Shown here piece by piece: positions 7,942 through 16,612 of a stretch of DNA of 32,293 nucleotides. The notes under the pieces are model-generated. The model did no database searches and was not told where the DNA came from. It saw only the letters and a program-made list of their open reading frames with translations. Position 1 is the first letter of the stretch. Every line of letters starts with the position of its first letter. The stretch is from positions 1 to 32,293 of the forward strand of contig NZ_JAPCZG010000020.1 in NCBI RefSeq assembly GCF_025938155.1. The letters are read 5' to 3'. This DNA comes from Novosphingobium sp. KCTC 2891. Its GTDB lineage: Bacteria; Pseudomonadota; Alphaproteobacteria; Sphingomonadales; Sphingomonadaceae. A program made the position numbers and the translations under genes.

Positions 7942-10383
7942 ATGACGGACGCTGTACGAAATATCGATGGCTACAAGGCGCTGCTTTTTGTCGGCGTAGC
8001 GGCTTTGACCTTGCAGGCAGTCCCTGCCATTGCCCAGGAGCAGGCGGCCGAAACTGCCAGCGCGCAGGTCGATGACGGCGCCATCATCGTTACCGCACGC
8101 AAGCGTAGTGAAACGCTCATCTCCGTTCCCGTCGCGATTACTGCCGTCTCTGCTGCCGAATTGAACCGGTCGGCGATCAACGGTGTCGATGCGCTTGCGC
8201 GCAAGATTCCGGGTTTCGTGATTGGCGAGGGTGGCGGCACCGTGGGCGGTGGCTCGATTTCGCTTCGCGGTATCTCGGCTTCGGAATCCAATCCGCTGAG
8301 CGATCAGGCCGTTTCTTTCAACGTCGATGGCGTCCAGGTCGCACGTGCATCGATGCGCCGCATGGGCGATTTCGATCTTGCCAGCGTGGAAGTGCTCAAG
8401 GGGCCGCAGGCTCTGTTCTACGGCAAGAACAGCCCGGGCGGCATCATTTCCACGCGCACGGCTGATCCGAGTGACCGGTTCGAGGCCGGTGCAAAGGTTG
8501 GTTACGAATTCAACGCGCGTGAAGTGCGTGGTGAAGGCTATGTGTCCGGGCCGATCGCCGATGGCCTTGGTGCGCGTCTGGCCTTCTACGGTTCGGACAT
8601 GCAGGGTTGGACCAAGAACCTTGTTCCGGCCACGGACCCGCGGGCTCCCAACAGCCGCCGCTCTCCGAACCGCACCGAATGGGCGCTGCGCGGAACGTTG
8701 AAGTTTGATCGTGGCGGTCCTTTCAATGCACGCCTGAAGGTCAGCCACAACGATGCCCGTGACAACGGCATGACCAATAACTTCCAGACGGTGGACTGCC
8801 CGACCGGCGCGCCGGCTGTTGGTGGCATTGTCGACTGCAAGGGTGATGACCGCATCGTGCAGGCCCGCCTTGGCCCGGACTTTGCCAAGATCGCGCCTAT
8901 CTTCAATCCGGGCATTTCCTATAGCGATTTCGGACCCAATGGAGACCTGCACTCGACATCGAAGCAGTGGCTGGCCGGACTCGAAATGAATTACGAGTTG
9001 AGCCCCAACCTGAAGATCACCTCGGTGACCGGCCTGTACAAGCTGAACTTCTTCAACGTTGGCAACTTCACCGCAACGGCTGTCGCCCCGGCGATTCTGG
9101 GATCGGCGAACAAGTTCAACGTGCGTGAACTGAGCCAGGAACTGCGCCTGGCCAGCAACTTCGACGGACCGGTGAACTTCCTTCTGGGTGGGCAGTATCA
9201 GGACTCGAAGGTAACGAACGCTTCCATCGCGGCGTTCGGCGCGGTTGCGGGTGAGCCTTCGCTGTTCGGCTCCGCGCGTCCGTCCCCATTCGTTGCGGCC
9301 AACTATTACGTTGCGCAGAAGGGCTGGGCCTATTCGGCGTTCGCACAGGTTCAGATCAAGCCAATCCCGCAGGTCGAAATTTCGGGCGGCGGTCGTGTAT
9401 CGAACGAAATGAAGCACCTGACCTCGGTCATCAACCGCGGGGTGGAGCTGATCGGCGTCAATCCGTACCTCTCCAACGGTGGCTCGCGGCGTAAGTGGGA
9501 CAACTTCTCGCCGGAAGTGTCCGTCAGCTATCGTCCTTCGAGCGACCTGACATTCTACGTGAATTACAAGCAGGGCTTCCTGTCGGGAGGCTTCAACGGC
9601 GGTTCCTTCAACCCGGCCGGCGATTTTTCCTATCGCCCCGAGTTGGTCAAAGGTTGGGAAGGCGGCATCAAGGCGCGAGCTCTTGACGGGATGATCAGCG
9701 CCGAGCTGGCGCTCTACTCCTACAAGATCAGCGATCTTCAGGTGCAGGTGACCACCAACGGCACCACCCAGGAATTGCGCAATGCGGGCAAGGTCTCCTC
9801 GAAGGGTGTCGAGTTCAGCCTCTCGGTTCGTCCTGCACAAGGCCTGACCCTCTATGGCAACGTCGCTTATGCCAAGGGTGAATACGACCAATATTTCGCC
9901 ACCTGCTATGCCGGCCAATACGCGCTGTCGAAGGGGACAGGGATTGGCCAGTGTGCAGATCAGCCGAACCCGACCAATAACGGTATCGTTGGCCGGCTCC
10001 AGAACCTGAATGGCACAGAGCTGATCCGTGCGCCCGAATGGACGGGTAATGCTGGCATCATCTATTCGACGCCGTTGACCAGCAACCTGAAGGGTGAGTT
10101 TTCTACCGGCGTCAGCTATAGCCAGAGCTTCATCACCACGGCGACCTCGCAGCCGCGCTCGCGTTCGCCGCAGTACACGCTGCTCGACGCTTCGATCCGT
10201 CTGTCACAGACCGACGACAAGTGGGAACTGGCGCTTATCGGCCGTAACCTGACCAACAAGTTCTACTGGAGCCGCACTTCGGACAATCCGACGAGTGCTG
10301 CATTCCCGAACCAGTTGGCTGACACCCTGGCATCGCCGAGCCGCGGCCGCGAAGTTATGCTGCGCGTAGGCTTCAGGTACTGA
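7942..10383 (+). CDS. TonB-dependent outer-membrane receptor
   Basis: 813 residues. A signal peptide ends near AIA-Q (residues 31/32) and is followed by a TonB-box-like AIIVTARK at about 47-54. The plug domain (about 60-180) has typical segments such as ISLRGISASE, VEVLKGPQALFYGKNSPGGII. A 22-strand barrel should follow, and the protein ends in an aromatic residue (GFRY), the outer-membrane beta-barrel signal. It would import a bulky or scarce substrate using TonB energy. In sphingomonads such receptors accompany catabolic operons. The start is supported by AAGGGGGG upstream; TATAAA at 7911-7916 is a possible -10 without a clear -35. An intrinsic terminator follows. Confidence 0.95.
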   Translation: MTDAVRNIDGYKALLFVGVAALTLQAVPAIAQEQAAETASAQVDDGAIIVTARKRSETLISVPVAITAVSAAELNRSAINGVDALARKIPGFVIGEGGGTVGGGSISLRGISASESNPLSDQAVSFNVDGVQVARASMRRMGDFDLASVEVLKGPQALFYGKNSPGGIISTRTADPSDRFEAGAKVGYEFNAREVRGEGYVSGPIADGLGARLAFYGSDMQGWTKNLVPATDPRAPNSRRSPNRTEWALRGTLKFDRGGPFNARLKVSHNDARDNGMTNNFQTVDCPTGAPAVGGIVDCKGDDRIVQARLGPDFAKIAPIFNPGISYSDFGPNGDLHSTSKQWLAGLEMNYELSPNLKITSVTGLYKLNFFNVGNFTATAVAPAILGSANKFNVRELSQELRLASNFDGPVNFLLGGQYQDSKVTNASIAAFGAVAGEPSLFGSARPSPFVAANYYVAQKGWAYSAFAQVQIKPIPQVEISGGGRVSNEMKHLTSVINRGVELIGVNPYLSNGGSRRKWDNFSPEVSVSYRPSSDLTFYVNYKQGFLSGGFNGGSFNPAGDFSYRPELVKGWEGGIKARALDGMISAELALYSYKISDLQVQVTTNGTTQELRNAGKVSSKGVEFSLSVRPAQGLTLYGNVAYAKGEYDQYFATCYAGQYALSKGTGIGQCADQPNPTNNGIVGRLQNLNGTELIRAPEWTGNAGIIYSTPLTSNLKGEFSTGVSYSQSFITTATSQPRSRSPQYTLLDASIRLSQTDDKWELALIGRNLTNKFYWSRTSDNPTSAAFPNQLADTLASPSRGREVMLRVGFRY

Positions 10384-10404
10384 ATTGATAGTCTCTCCAC
10401 CTAT

Positions 10405-10432
10405 AGCCGCCCGGAAACGGGCGGCTTTTTTT
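10405..10432 (+). terminator. Rho-independent terminator after the TonB receptor
   Basis: The arms AGCCGCCCG (10405-10413) and CGGGCGGCT (10418-10426) form a perfect 9-bp stem around a GAAA tetraloop. They are followed by a run of seven T (10426-10432). It lies 22 bp past the receptor stop and closes the plus-strand block. Confidence 0.95.
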
Positions 10433-10809
10433 GTCCGCAACGGCGGGGATTGCGTTCGCAACCATCATCAATGAGCCGTGCGGCCCAATTGCGGTGGTCC
10501 TGACAGGGCAATGGGAGCGGGCGTTTTGTGGGGGGCGGACGTCAGCAAAGGCAGCGGAAGCTTCGATATGACCGAGACATATCAAGCGCTGTGCCCCGCG
10601 CAGCAGGCGACATCTGTCAGCAGGGTGGCAGTTCGGCTTGCGGATCTACAACAGCCTGAAGCCGGTAATGTTGGCTGCAATCACACGCAAAACCGCGCAG
10701 TCTCTGGCACGCTCACCCGGCACACGATGTGATGATCGATGAACGCGGCTCATCTGATGGAATTTGATCTTCGACAGCCGCCTGGTGCAGCTTACCGGCC
10801 GTGGGCCCT
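10433..10809. other. Intergenic gap between convergent genes; nothing recognised
   Basis: About 377 bp between the terminator and the stop of the minus-strand esterase. Short open frames exist on both strands, but none has a ribosome site, a recognisable protein pattern or neighbours that would support it. No repeat, tRNA or second terminator with a T-run was seen. Confidence 0.6.
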
Positions 10810-11787
10810 TCAGCCTTTCACGCCTGTTTTGAGCACGGCGCGGGCCCAGTCGCACGCCATGGACAGCGCAGCCGGACCATCGCTCAGCAGGGAGGCAAGG
10901 CTCAGGAAGCCGTGAACCTGATTGTAATAGTGGATATGCGCGACCTCTCCGCCGCCCTGCGCCAGCTTGCGGGCATAGGCGATGCCTTCATCGCAAAGAG
11001 GATCGTGCTGGGCGGTCATCACGAGAGCAGGGCACACGCCGCTGACATCGTCAGCCCTAAGTGGCGATGCTTGCCAATCCATGCCTGAAGCGGGTGCGTC
11101 AAGGTAATGGCCGCGGAACCAGCGCATGTTCGCGGCCGTTAGCGGCAGCGCGTCTGAGCAGGTGGCATAAGAGAGATGTTCGGTGCCCAGGTCGGTGACG
11201 GGATAGAATAGCATCTGGCCGGCCAGCGCAGGCATGTCCCCACCCCGATTGCGGCTGGCCAGTGCCACTACGGCCGCCAGATTGCCTCCAGCGCTGTCGC
11301 CGGCCACGAACAGTTGCGCCGGGTCGAGGCCAAGTCCGGCACCGTTGCTCTGAACCCAGTCCAAAGCGGCCAAGCAGTCGTGGACCGCCCCGGGAAACCG
11401 CGTTTCGGGCGAAAGGCGATAGCCGACCGAAACAACCACGGCCGACAGGCCGGCGCAAAGGCGCCGACAGATGTCATCATGGGTTTCGATGTCGCAAAGC
11501 ACCCATCCGCCGCCATGGAAATAAAGGATCGCAGGCAATGGCCCGGACAAAGCTGTTGCCGGCCAGTAGCAACGGCAAGCAGTCGCACCGGCCGGTCCCG
11601 GGAAAGTCATGTCCTCGACTAAGCCGACGGGTACAGGCACCCCTTGGGGCGCAAAAAGCTTCGCCTGTGCGCGAGCCTCGACGGGGCTCAGCGTTTCGAA
11701 CGGTGTGGGTCGATTGGCCGCAGCGGCGGTCAGCAGGCGCTGCACTTCGTGGTGCAGGGTGATCGTTTCATTGGTTTCCTGCGACAT
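10810..11787 (-). CDS. Alpha/beta hydrolase, hormone-sensitive-lipase-type esterase
   Basis: 325 residues, the length of bacterial HSL (family IV) esterases. The oxyanion motif HGGGW is at 91-95 and the nucleophile is Ser165 in GDSAGGN. The acid is probably Asp262 in QHDPLCDEG and the base His292 in VHGF, so the triad is complete. No signal peptide is seen, so it should be cytoplasmic. The ATG follows an AAGGG ribosome site. The gene starts 21 bp after the stop of the quinohemoprotein dehydrogenase, so the pair is likely one transcript. It may hydrolyse an ester or lactone made by this pathway. The polymer-degrading OPH hydrolases use a different lipase box, so it is not called as one. Confidence 0.93.
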   Translation of the reverse strand: MSQETNETITLHHEVQRLLTAAAANRPTPFETLSPVEARAQAKLFAPQGVPVPVGLVEDMTFPGPAGATACRCYWPATALSGPLPAILYFHGGGWVLCDIETHDDICRRLCAGLSAVVVSVGYRLSPETRFPGAVHDCLAALDWVQSNGAGLGLDPAQLFVAGDSAGGNLAAVVALASRNRGGDMPALAGQMLFYPVTDLGTEHLSYATCSDALPLTAANMRWFRGHYLDAPASGMDWQASPLRADDVSGVCPALVMTAQHDPLCDEGIAYARKLAQGGGEVAHIHYYNQVHGFLSLASLLSDGPAALSMACDWARAVLKTGVKG

Positions 11788-11808
11788 CGTGGCGCCCTTA
11801 TTCTCGTT

Positions 11809-13692
11809 CTATTTGCCGTCGACCGAATAAACCAGCAGCGCGTTGCCGGGCATCTTCATTGCAAAGCCATAACCTGAATTGGCGATGAGATAGCCGTTCG
11901 CCAAAGTCACCCCAGGCCCGCTCATCGATCCACCGCGCGCAACGGCGCCGCTGGCGGTCGGCCAAGGACCTGCGGTGTCGGTTTCCCAGATTACCTTGCC
12001 GGACTTGCGATCCAACGCGCGCAGCCATCCGTCGAGGTATCCGGCAACGACCGCGCCGGGAATGGCTGTCGCGACCGCCGATACCCCGGGATCGCAGAAC
12101 TTGCGGCCGTGGCATTGCGGTTGGATGGAATCGCGCCAGACAATTGCCCCGGTGCGTGCATCGACGAGGTGAACGCCCGGAAAGCCGGCATCGTCATATG
12201 TGCCGGCCAGTGGCGTAAGTTTTGAATCGTAGATCGGTACATAGACCCAGGGGCCTTCAGCAGCCATGCCGAAATGGACCCCGCCCTGAAGACTGCCGCG
12301 CCCGACTGCCGTTTCCCACAGCTGTGCGCCCGGGTTGTCTGGATCCAAAGCCGTTACCTTGCCCGACTTGGCGCCGGCCACGAGGATGTCTTGGCCCGTG
12401 CCATCTTCCACCAGCAGGATGGATGCGGCAACGTCCGCGTCGGGGCCGCGTTCGACGGGGCAATTAGGATGTCCCTTGTACATGCAGCTGTTGTTCCACG
12501 CATCGTGGTGGGTCAACTGATGAACCCAGCGGCGATCGCCGGTTTTGAGGTCCACCGCAAAGACTGCATCCGAATTGCCATCCGAGGGCGAGGTATAATT
12601 CTCGCCGGAACCGAAATAGAGCAGTCCGCGCTTGGCATCGACAGTGGGCGAGCCCCACACCGGCGCGCCGGAAGGGGCAAAGATATCGGTGCCCGCAGGC
12701 GATTTGCCGGCCACCACGGAAGGGCCTTGCACGGTATAGTGCTGCCATCGCGTCTCGCCGGTGGCCATGTCGAGTGCGACCACGGAGCCGCGGAACGTGC
12801 AGCAGGGATACTTCGGGTCTTCGGCGGAGCCCACTTCGAGCGAGGAAATCGGCACATAAAGCAGACCGTCATGCGGCACCGGAGTGCCGGTGATCACCGC
12901 ATCCTTGTGATCTTCGGGGCGTACGCGCCACAATTCCTTGCCGGTCAGCGCATCGAGCGCATGGACGTTGCCGCGCAAGTCGCCAAAAAAGACGCGGGGG
13001 TTCGTCGCCGGCTTGCTGCCTGCGGCCCACGGTTCCACCACCACGGCTGTGCGAACCTCGGCCGAGACGCGCGTCGTCCAGCGCGCGCAACCCGTGGCAA
13101 GGTCGAGCGCGTAGACCGTGCCGTCCTGACTGCCCACGAAGATCGCGCCCATGGCAACGACCGGCTGTGAACGCGCCTGCACCGCACCGGGGAAGGCCAT
13201 CGCCCACTTCAGCTTCAATCGCGACAAGTCCTTGGCGGCAAGACCGGCAACCTCAGTCGGGAAGAAGCGGCGGTTGTCATATCCCCAGCCGACCTTCGCG
13301 GGCGGTCGGGTGAGGTCGAAGGCCATGCGTGCCGTCGGGCAGCGGAGCGGGCCGGGATCGGGACGATAATGGGCCAGGTCCGTCTTGGTCAGGTATTCCG
13401 CGATCTGGCGGCGTTCACCGTCGTTCAGGTGTTCCGCCTTGTCCTTCATCACGCCCGTGGTCAGCGCGTCGATGATGGTGGACGGCGACATTTGCTGCAG
13501 GATGAAAACACCGGGCGCCTTGGGGCTGCCGCCTTCATGGCAGCCCGCGCAATTGTCGGCGAAAAGCTGCTGGCCGGGCCAGGTTTTTGCCTCTCCCGGG
13601 GTGCCTGCGGCGCTTGCCCGGAAACTGGCGAATGATGCAGCAAGTGCGGTGGCGGCAGAAATGAAAAGCAGCGAGCGCATCCGCATCGACAT
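11809..13692 (-). CDS. PQQ/heme c quinohemoprotein dehydrogenase (polyvinyl-alcohol-dehydrogenase-like)
   Basis: 627 residues from the ATG at 13692, preceded by an AGGGAAA ribosome site. A longer upstream reading is rejected because it lacks the signal peptide at its N-terminus. The signal peptide ends near ASA-A (about 28). A cytochrome c domain follows with CAGCH at 48-52 and a likely axial Met82 in TTGVMK. The rest is an eight-bladed PQQ propeller with blade motifs such as VYALDLATGCARW. The vicinal pair Cys297-Cys298 in CCTFRG is the quinoprotein disulfide, and the heme-first layout with this motif is typical of PVA dehydrogenases. It would oxidise secondary alcohols to ketones in the periplasm. 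An 8-bp dyad lies just upstream. Confidence 0.88.
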   Translation of the reverse strand: MSMRMRSLLFISAATALAASFASFRASAAGTPGEAKTWPGQQLFADNCAGCHEGGSPKAPGVFILQQMSPSTIIDALTTGVMKDKAEHLNDGERRQIAEYLTKTDLAHYRPDPGPLRCPTARMAFDLTRPPAKVGWGYDNRRFFPTEVAGLAAKDLSRLKLKWAMAFPGAVQARSQPVVAMGAIFVGSQDGTVYALDLATGCARWTTRVSAEVRTAVVVEPWAAGSKPATNPRVFFGDLRGNVHALDALTGKELWRVRPEDHKDAVITGTPVPHDGLLYVPISSLEVGSAEDPKYPCCTFRGSVVALDMATGETRWQHYTVQGPSVVAGKSPAGTDIFAPSGAPVWGSPTVDAKRGLLYFGSGENYTSPSDGNSDAVFAVDLKTGDRRWVHQLTHHDAWNNSCMYKGHPNCPVERGPDADVAASILLVEDGTGQDILVAGAKSGKVTALDPDNPGAQLWETAVGRGSLQGGVHFGMAAEGPWVYVPIYDSKLTPLAGTYDDAGFPGVHLVDARTGAIVWRDSIQPQCHGRKFCDPGVSAVATAIPGAVVAGYLDGWLRALDRKSGKVIWETDTAGPWPTASGAVARGGSMSGPGVTLANGYLIANSGYGFAMKMPGNALLVYSVDGK

Positions 13693-13713
13693 TTTCCCTG
13701 AATGATCTTTGGC

Positions 13714-13739
13714 TTCATCCGCGCTCTGGCCCGGATGAA
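13714..13739. promoter_or_regulatory. Perfect 8-bp inverted repeat upstream of the quinohemoprotein gene
   Basis: TTCATCCG (13714-13721) and CGGATGAA (13732-13739) are exact reverse complements separated by 10 bp. The dyad ends 22 bp before the dehydrogenase start. Its size and placement suit a dimeric repressor operator or a leader hairpin. No regulator can be assigned to it. Confidence 0.4.
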
Positions 13740-13878
13740 ATCGCTTGGTGTGATGTCCGCTCCCCCCAATGGGAGCAAAGGTCATTGTGCCCAGCTTTGC
13801 GTCATTGCCATGCTGGAACAGCGCCGCTGCAAGGACAGGCAAATCCATCCCGCCGGCAAGAACCCGGCACGGCGGGGT

Positions 13879-15054
13879 TCACACTTTCATGAGCTTGCTG
13901 CCCAGCATGGTCAGCGAATTGGTCGGATCATTGCCGATGTGCGCGCGCGCCGCCATCAGGTCCAGCCAGGGGCGCACCAGCGGAGAATCGTTGCGAATGG
14001 CCCGCGCACCCATGTGCAGCATCATTTCGTCGACGCAGTCGGCGATGCGGCGCAAGGCCGAGGTTTCCTGCGAACGCAACGTCCATACCGTGCGCGAGTC
14101 CAGGGGCTCGTCACGTTCCGCATGGTCCCACAGCAAGGCAACGTGCCGTTCGAACTGCGCGGCAACCGCATCGGTTTCGGCATGGAGGCGCGCGGCTACT
14201 TGCAGCACGGCGGGGTTATCCAGCGCGGCTTGCCCCGTCAGTGGCGAGACGCGGCTCTTGTTGGACGCAATGAAGGCCTTCAGGGCAGCCCGGCCAATGC
14301 CGACGCAAAGATTGGAGATTCCGGCGGTGAACAGATAGAGCCACGGCAGCCGGTAAAGCGTGGGGCCGGGCCGATCAGCCGCAGGCACTGTCCAGACGCC
14401 TGTGTCCAACTGGTGCACGCGATGCGCAGGCACGAAGACGTCGCGCGCCACGATATCGTTGCTGCCGGTGCCTTTCATGCCGAAGGTATGCCACACGTCC
14501 TCGATGGCGTAGTCGGCCCGGGGTACGAGCAGCAGGCGGCTGGCCTCGGCGGCGGGAAGGCCTTCGATCCGCGCGCCCAGCAAGGACCACGCCGTGTGGG
14601 TGCTCCCACTGGCGAACGTCCAGCGGCCCGATAGCCTGTAGCCGCCTTCGACCGGCGTTGCCGTGCCTGTGGGGGCGAAGGAGGAACTCACCAACGCTCC
14701 TTGCCCATCGGCCCATACATCGGCCTGCGCCTGTTCGGAGAACAGGGCCACGACCAGCGCCTGCACGTTCAAGACGCCAAAGACCCAAGCCGTGGACGGG
14801 CATTGTTCCGCCAGCGCGTTCTGAAGCGCGAGGAACACTTCGGGGCGCAGTTCCTTGCCGCCCCAGCGGCGTGGCTTGTAGAGGTCAAAGAGACCGGCCG
14901 CGCGCAACTCGTCGATCGTCTGCACGGGAATGTCGCGCAGGGCATCGGCCTCTTGCGCTCGTGCGGCAATGCGCGGCAGCAGCGGTTCCACCCGGTGCAT
15001 GAGGCTGGCCAGCGACGGTGGAAATGCCTGGGCGTCGTTCACGTCAATCCTCAT
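13879..15054 (-). CDS. Group D flavin-dependent monooxygenase, oxygenase component (HsaA-like)
   Basis: 391 residues with the acyl-CoA-dehydrogenase fold, close to the 394 of HsaA. Recognisable stretches shared with HsaA and the C2 component of p-hydroxyphenylacetate hydroxylase are the KPRRWGG loop, CPSTAWV, SSSFAPTG, WTFASGSTHTAW and GMKGTGSNDIV. These enzymes use reduced flavin from a separate reductase to hydroxylate a phenolic ring; HsaA acts on a steroid-derived phenol. The substrate here is unknown. Start choice is uncertain: ATG at 15054 lacks a good ribosome site, while GTG at 15042 has AGGA 5 nt upstream. A longer frame to 15210 adds unrelated residues. No flavin reductase gene is in the window. 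Confidence 0.85.
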   Translation of the reverse strand: MRIDVNDAQAFPPSLASLMHRVEPLLPRIAARAQEADALRDIPVQTIDELRAAGLFDLYKPRRWGGKELRPEVFLALQNALAEQCPSTAWVFGVLNVQALVVALFSEQAQADVWADGQGALVSSSFAPTGTATPVEGGYRLSGRWTFASGSTHTAWSLLGARIEGLPAAEASRLLLVPRADYAIEDVWHTFGMKGTGSNDIVARDVFVPAHRVHQLDTGVWTVPAADRPGPTLYRLPWLYLFTAGISNLCVGIGRAALKAFIASNKSRVSPLTGQAALDNPAVLQVAARLHAETDAVAAQFERHVALLWDHAERDEPLDSRTVWTLRSQETSALRRIADCVDEMMLHMGARAIRNDSPLVRPWLDLMAARAHIGNDPTNSLTMLGSKLMKV

Positions 15055-15196
15055 CGCAGCGGAAATCGCCAAGGTATTCGGCGCGTGCGGATTGCTGGCA
15101 ATCCCGGATTGGCCGACAAGGTCGTCGTTGCGCCAGCAGGCATGAATCTGTGCGCTGGGGAAAACAGGCGGGATCCAATTGCCGGTTCGGCAGCGC

Positions 15197-16588
15197 TCAG
15201 AAAAGGACATCCCGGTTGAGCAGGTGCTTTTCGTCCATCGCGTCGCGCAGGCGGTGCATCATGTCCAGGGCGCCGGGCGCCACATGGCGCGGCAGGAAAG
15301 CGCGCTTTGCCTGGCCAATGCCATGCTCGGCCGTCAGCGCGCCCTCGAACGCGTGCACGACGCCATAGACGCATTCCTCGACCTCGATTTCGCGCATCGC
15401 GGTCTCGGGTCCGATGTGGACGCCTACATGGATGTTGCTATCGCCGAGGTGGCCGAGGGTCACCATCCGGAAGTCGCCGAACCGCTCGCTCAGGGCCGTG
15501 CGCGTGGCCTGCGCGAATGCGTCGGCGCGAGCTATGTCGATGCTCACGTCAAACGGCACGAACGGCCCCATTTCCCGCACCAGGATTTCCGAACTTTCGC
15601 GGACTTGCCACAAATCCTTCACCTGCTTTTGCGAGCGAGCGGTGACGGCATCGGCGATCAGCCCCTCGGAGAAGGCTTTCTCCAGAAACTCCGCAAAGGC
15701 GGCCTCATCCACATCGTCGTCAAAGCCCATTGCTTCGACAATCGCGTAGAAGGGTTGGTCGGGCTCCACAGGCCGCCTTGCCGGATCGTGGCTTGCGACA
15801 AGGTGATAGTAATCCTGCCACATCACTTCGAACGCGGAAAGCTGCGGTAGCCGTCGCGCGCGGGACAGCAAGCCGAGGACGGAAGCGTAATCGGGCAGGG
15901 ACACGAAGGCGACGTTCTGCGTGCAGGGCATGGCCGTCAGCCGCAGCACGGCTTTGGTGACGATGCCCAGCGTACCTTCGCTGCCGATGAAGGCCTGCTT
16001 GATGTCGTAACCGGTATTGTTCTTGAGAAAGCGGTTCATCGCGCTCACGATCGTGCCGTCGGCTAGGACGGCCTCCAGTCCGAGCACGTTCTGGCGTGTC
16101 ATGCCCCAGCGGATCACGCGGTTTCCGCCGGCATTGGTGGCGATGGTGCCGCCAATCGTGGCCGTGCCCTTGGCGCCCAGGTCGATGGGATAGAGCAGGT
16201 CCTGGCCTTCCGCCGCCTGCTGAACCGCTTCCAGGGTAGCGCCAGCTTCCACGGTGGCTGTCATCGCTATCGGATCGATATCGAGGATAGCGTTCATGCG
16301 CTCCAGTGAAATGACCAGTTCGTCCGCTCGGGCAATCGCCCCTCCGGCAACACCGGTACGTCCGCCATGCGTGACGACGCGTTGCCCCCGCGCGTGGCAC
16401 AGCGCCAGAACCCGCGCCACTTCATCGGTATCTGCCGGGCGCACGATCGCCGGCCCAAGCACGGGCACGGAGCGGAACGGGTCGCATGACCTGGCGCGCG
16501 CATCTTCGCCCAGCAGCATCCCGCGCTCTCCAACGATGGTCCGGATGGCGTCGATCAGGTCAGGTGAGGCTGGCTCGGTGCGGTTCAT
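15197..16588 (-). CDS. FAD-linked oxidase, D-lactate/glycolate dehydrogenase (GlcD) type
   Basis: 463 residues with the PCMH/VAO-type FAD domain, then the GlcD C-terminal domain. Signatures are GGRTGVAGGA in the FAD-binding part, GTIGGTIATNAGG, NNTGYDIKQ with GSEGTLGIVT, then HLGDSNIHV and EHGIGQAKR near the C-terminus. The His-rich HLGDSN and EHGIG stretches are usual in D-2-hydroxyacid dehydrogenases. The family oxidises D-lactate, glycolate or 2-hydroxyglutarate to 2-oxoacids and passes electrons to the quinone pool. It starts 24 bp after the glyoxalase I gene, which would supply D-lactate after thioester hydrolysis. No other electron-transfer subunit is seen. Confidence 0.92.
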   Translation of the reverse strand: MNRTEPASPDLIDAIRTIVGERGMLLGEDARARSCDPFRSVPVLGPAIVRPADTDEVARVLALCHARGQRVVTHGGRTGVAGGAIARADELVISLERMNAILDIDPIAMTATVEAGATLEAVQQAAEGQDLLYPIDLGAKGTATIGGTIATNAGGNRVIRWGMTRQNVLGLEAVLADGTIVSAMNRFLKNNTGYDIKQAFIGSEGTLGIVTKAVLRLTAMPCTQNVAFVSLPDYASVLGLLSRARRLPQLSAFEVMWQDYYHLVASHDPARRPVEPDQPFYAIVEAMGFDDDVDEAAFAEFLEKAFSEGLIADAVTARSQKQVKDLWQVRESSEILVREMGPFVPFDVSIDIARADAFAQATRTALSERFGDFRMVTLGHLGDSNIHVGVHIGPETAMREIEVEECVYGVVHAFEGALTAEHGIGQAKRAFLPRHVAPGALDMMHRLRDAMDEKHLLNRDVLF

Positions 16589-16612
16589 CGCTAAGGCTCT
16601 TCGCGATCGGGG

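Noticed and set aside
10478..10732. 84-residue plus-strand open frame after the TonB receptor
   Set aside because: No ribosome site, no recognisable motif, and composition consistent with a random frame in GC-rich DNA.
13693..13848. Upstream extension of the quinohemoprotein frame
   Set aside because: The internal ATG at 13692 has a ribosome site and begins a proper signal peptide; the extension would bury it.
13860..13880. GAACCC/GGGTTC hairpin at the HsaA-like stop
   Set aside because: A 6-bp stem overlapping the stop codon, with no U-tract; too weak for a terminator.
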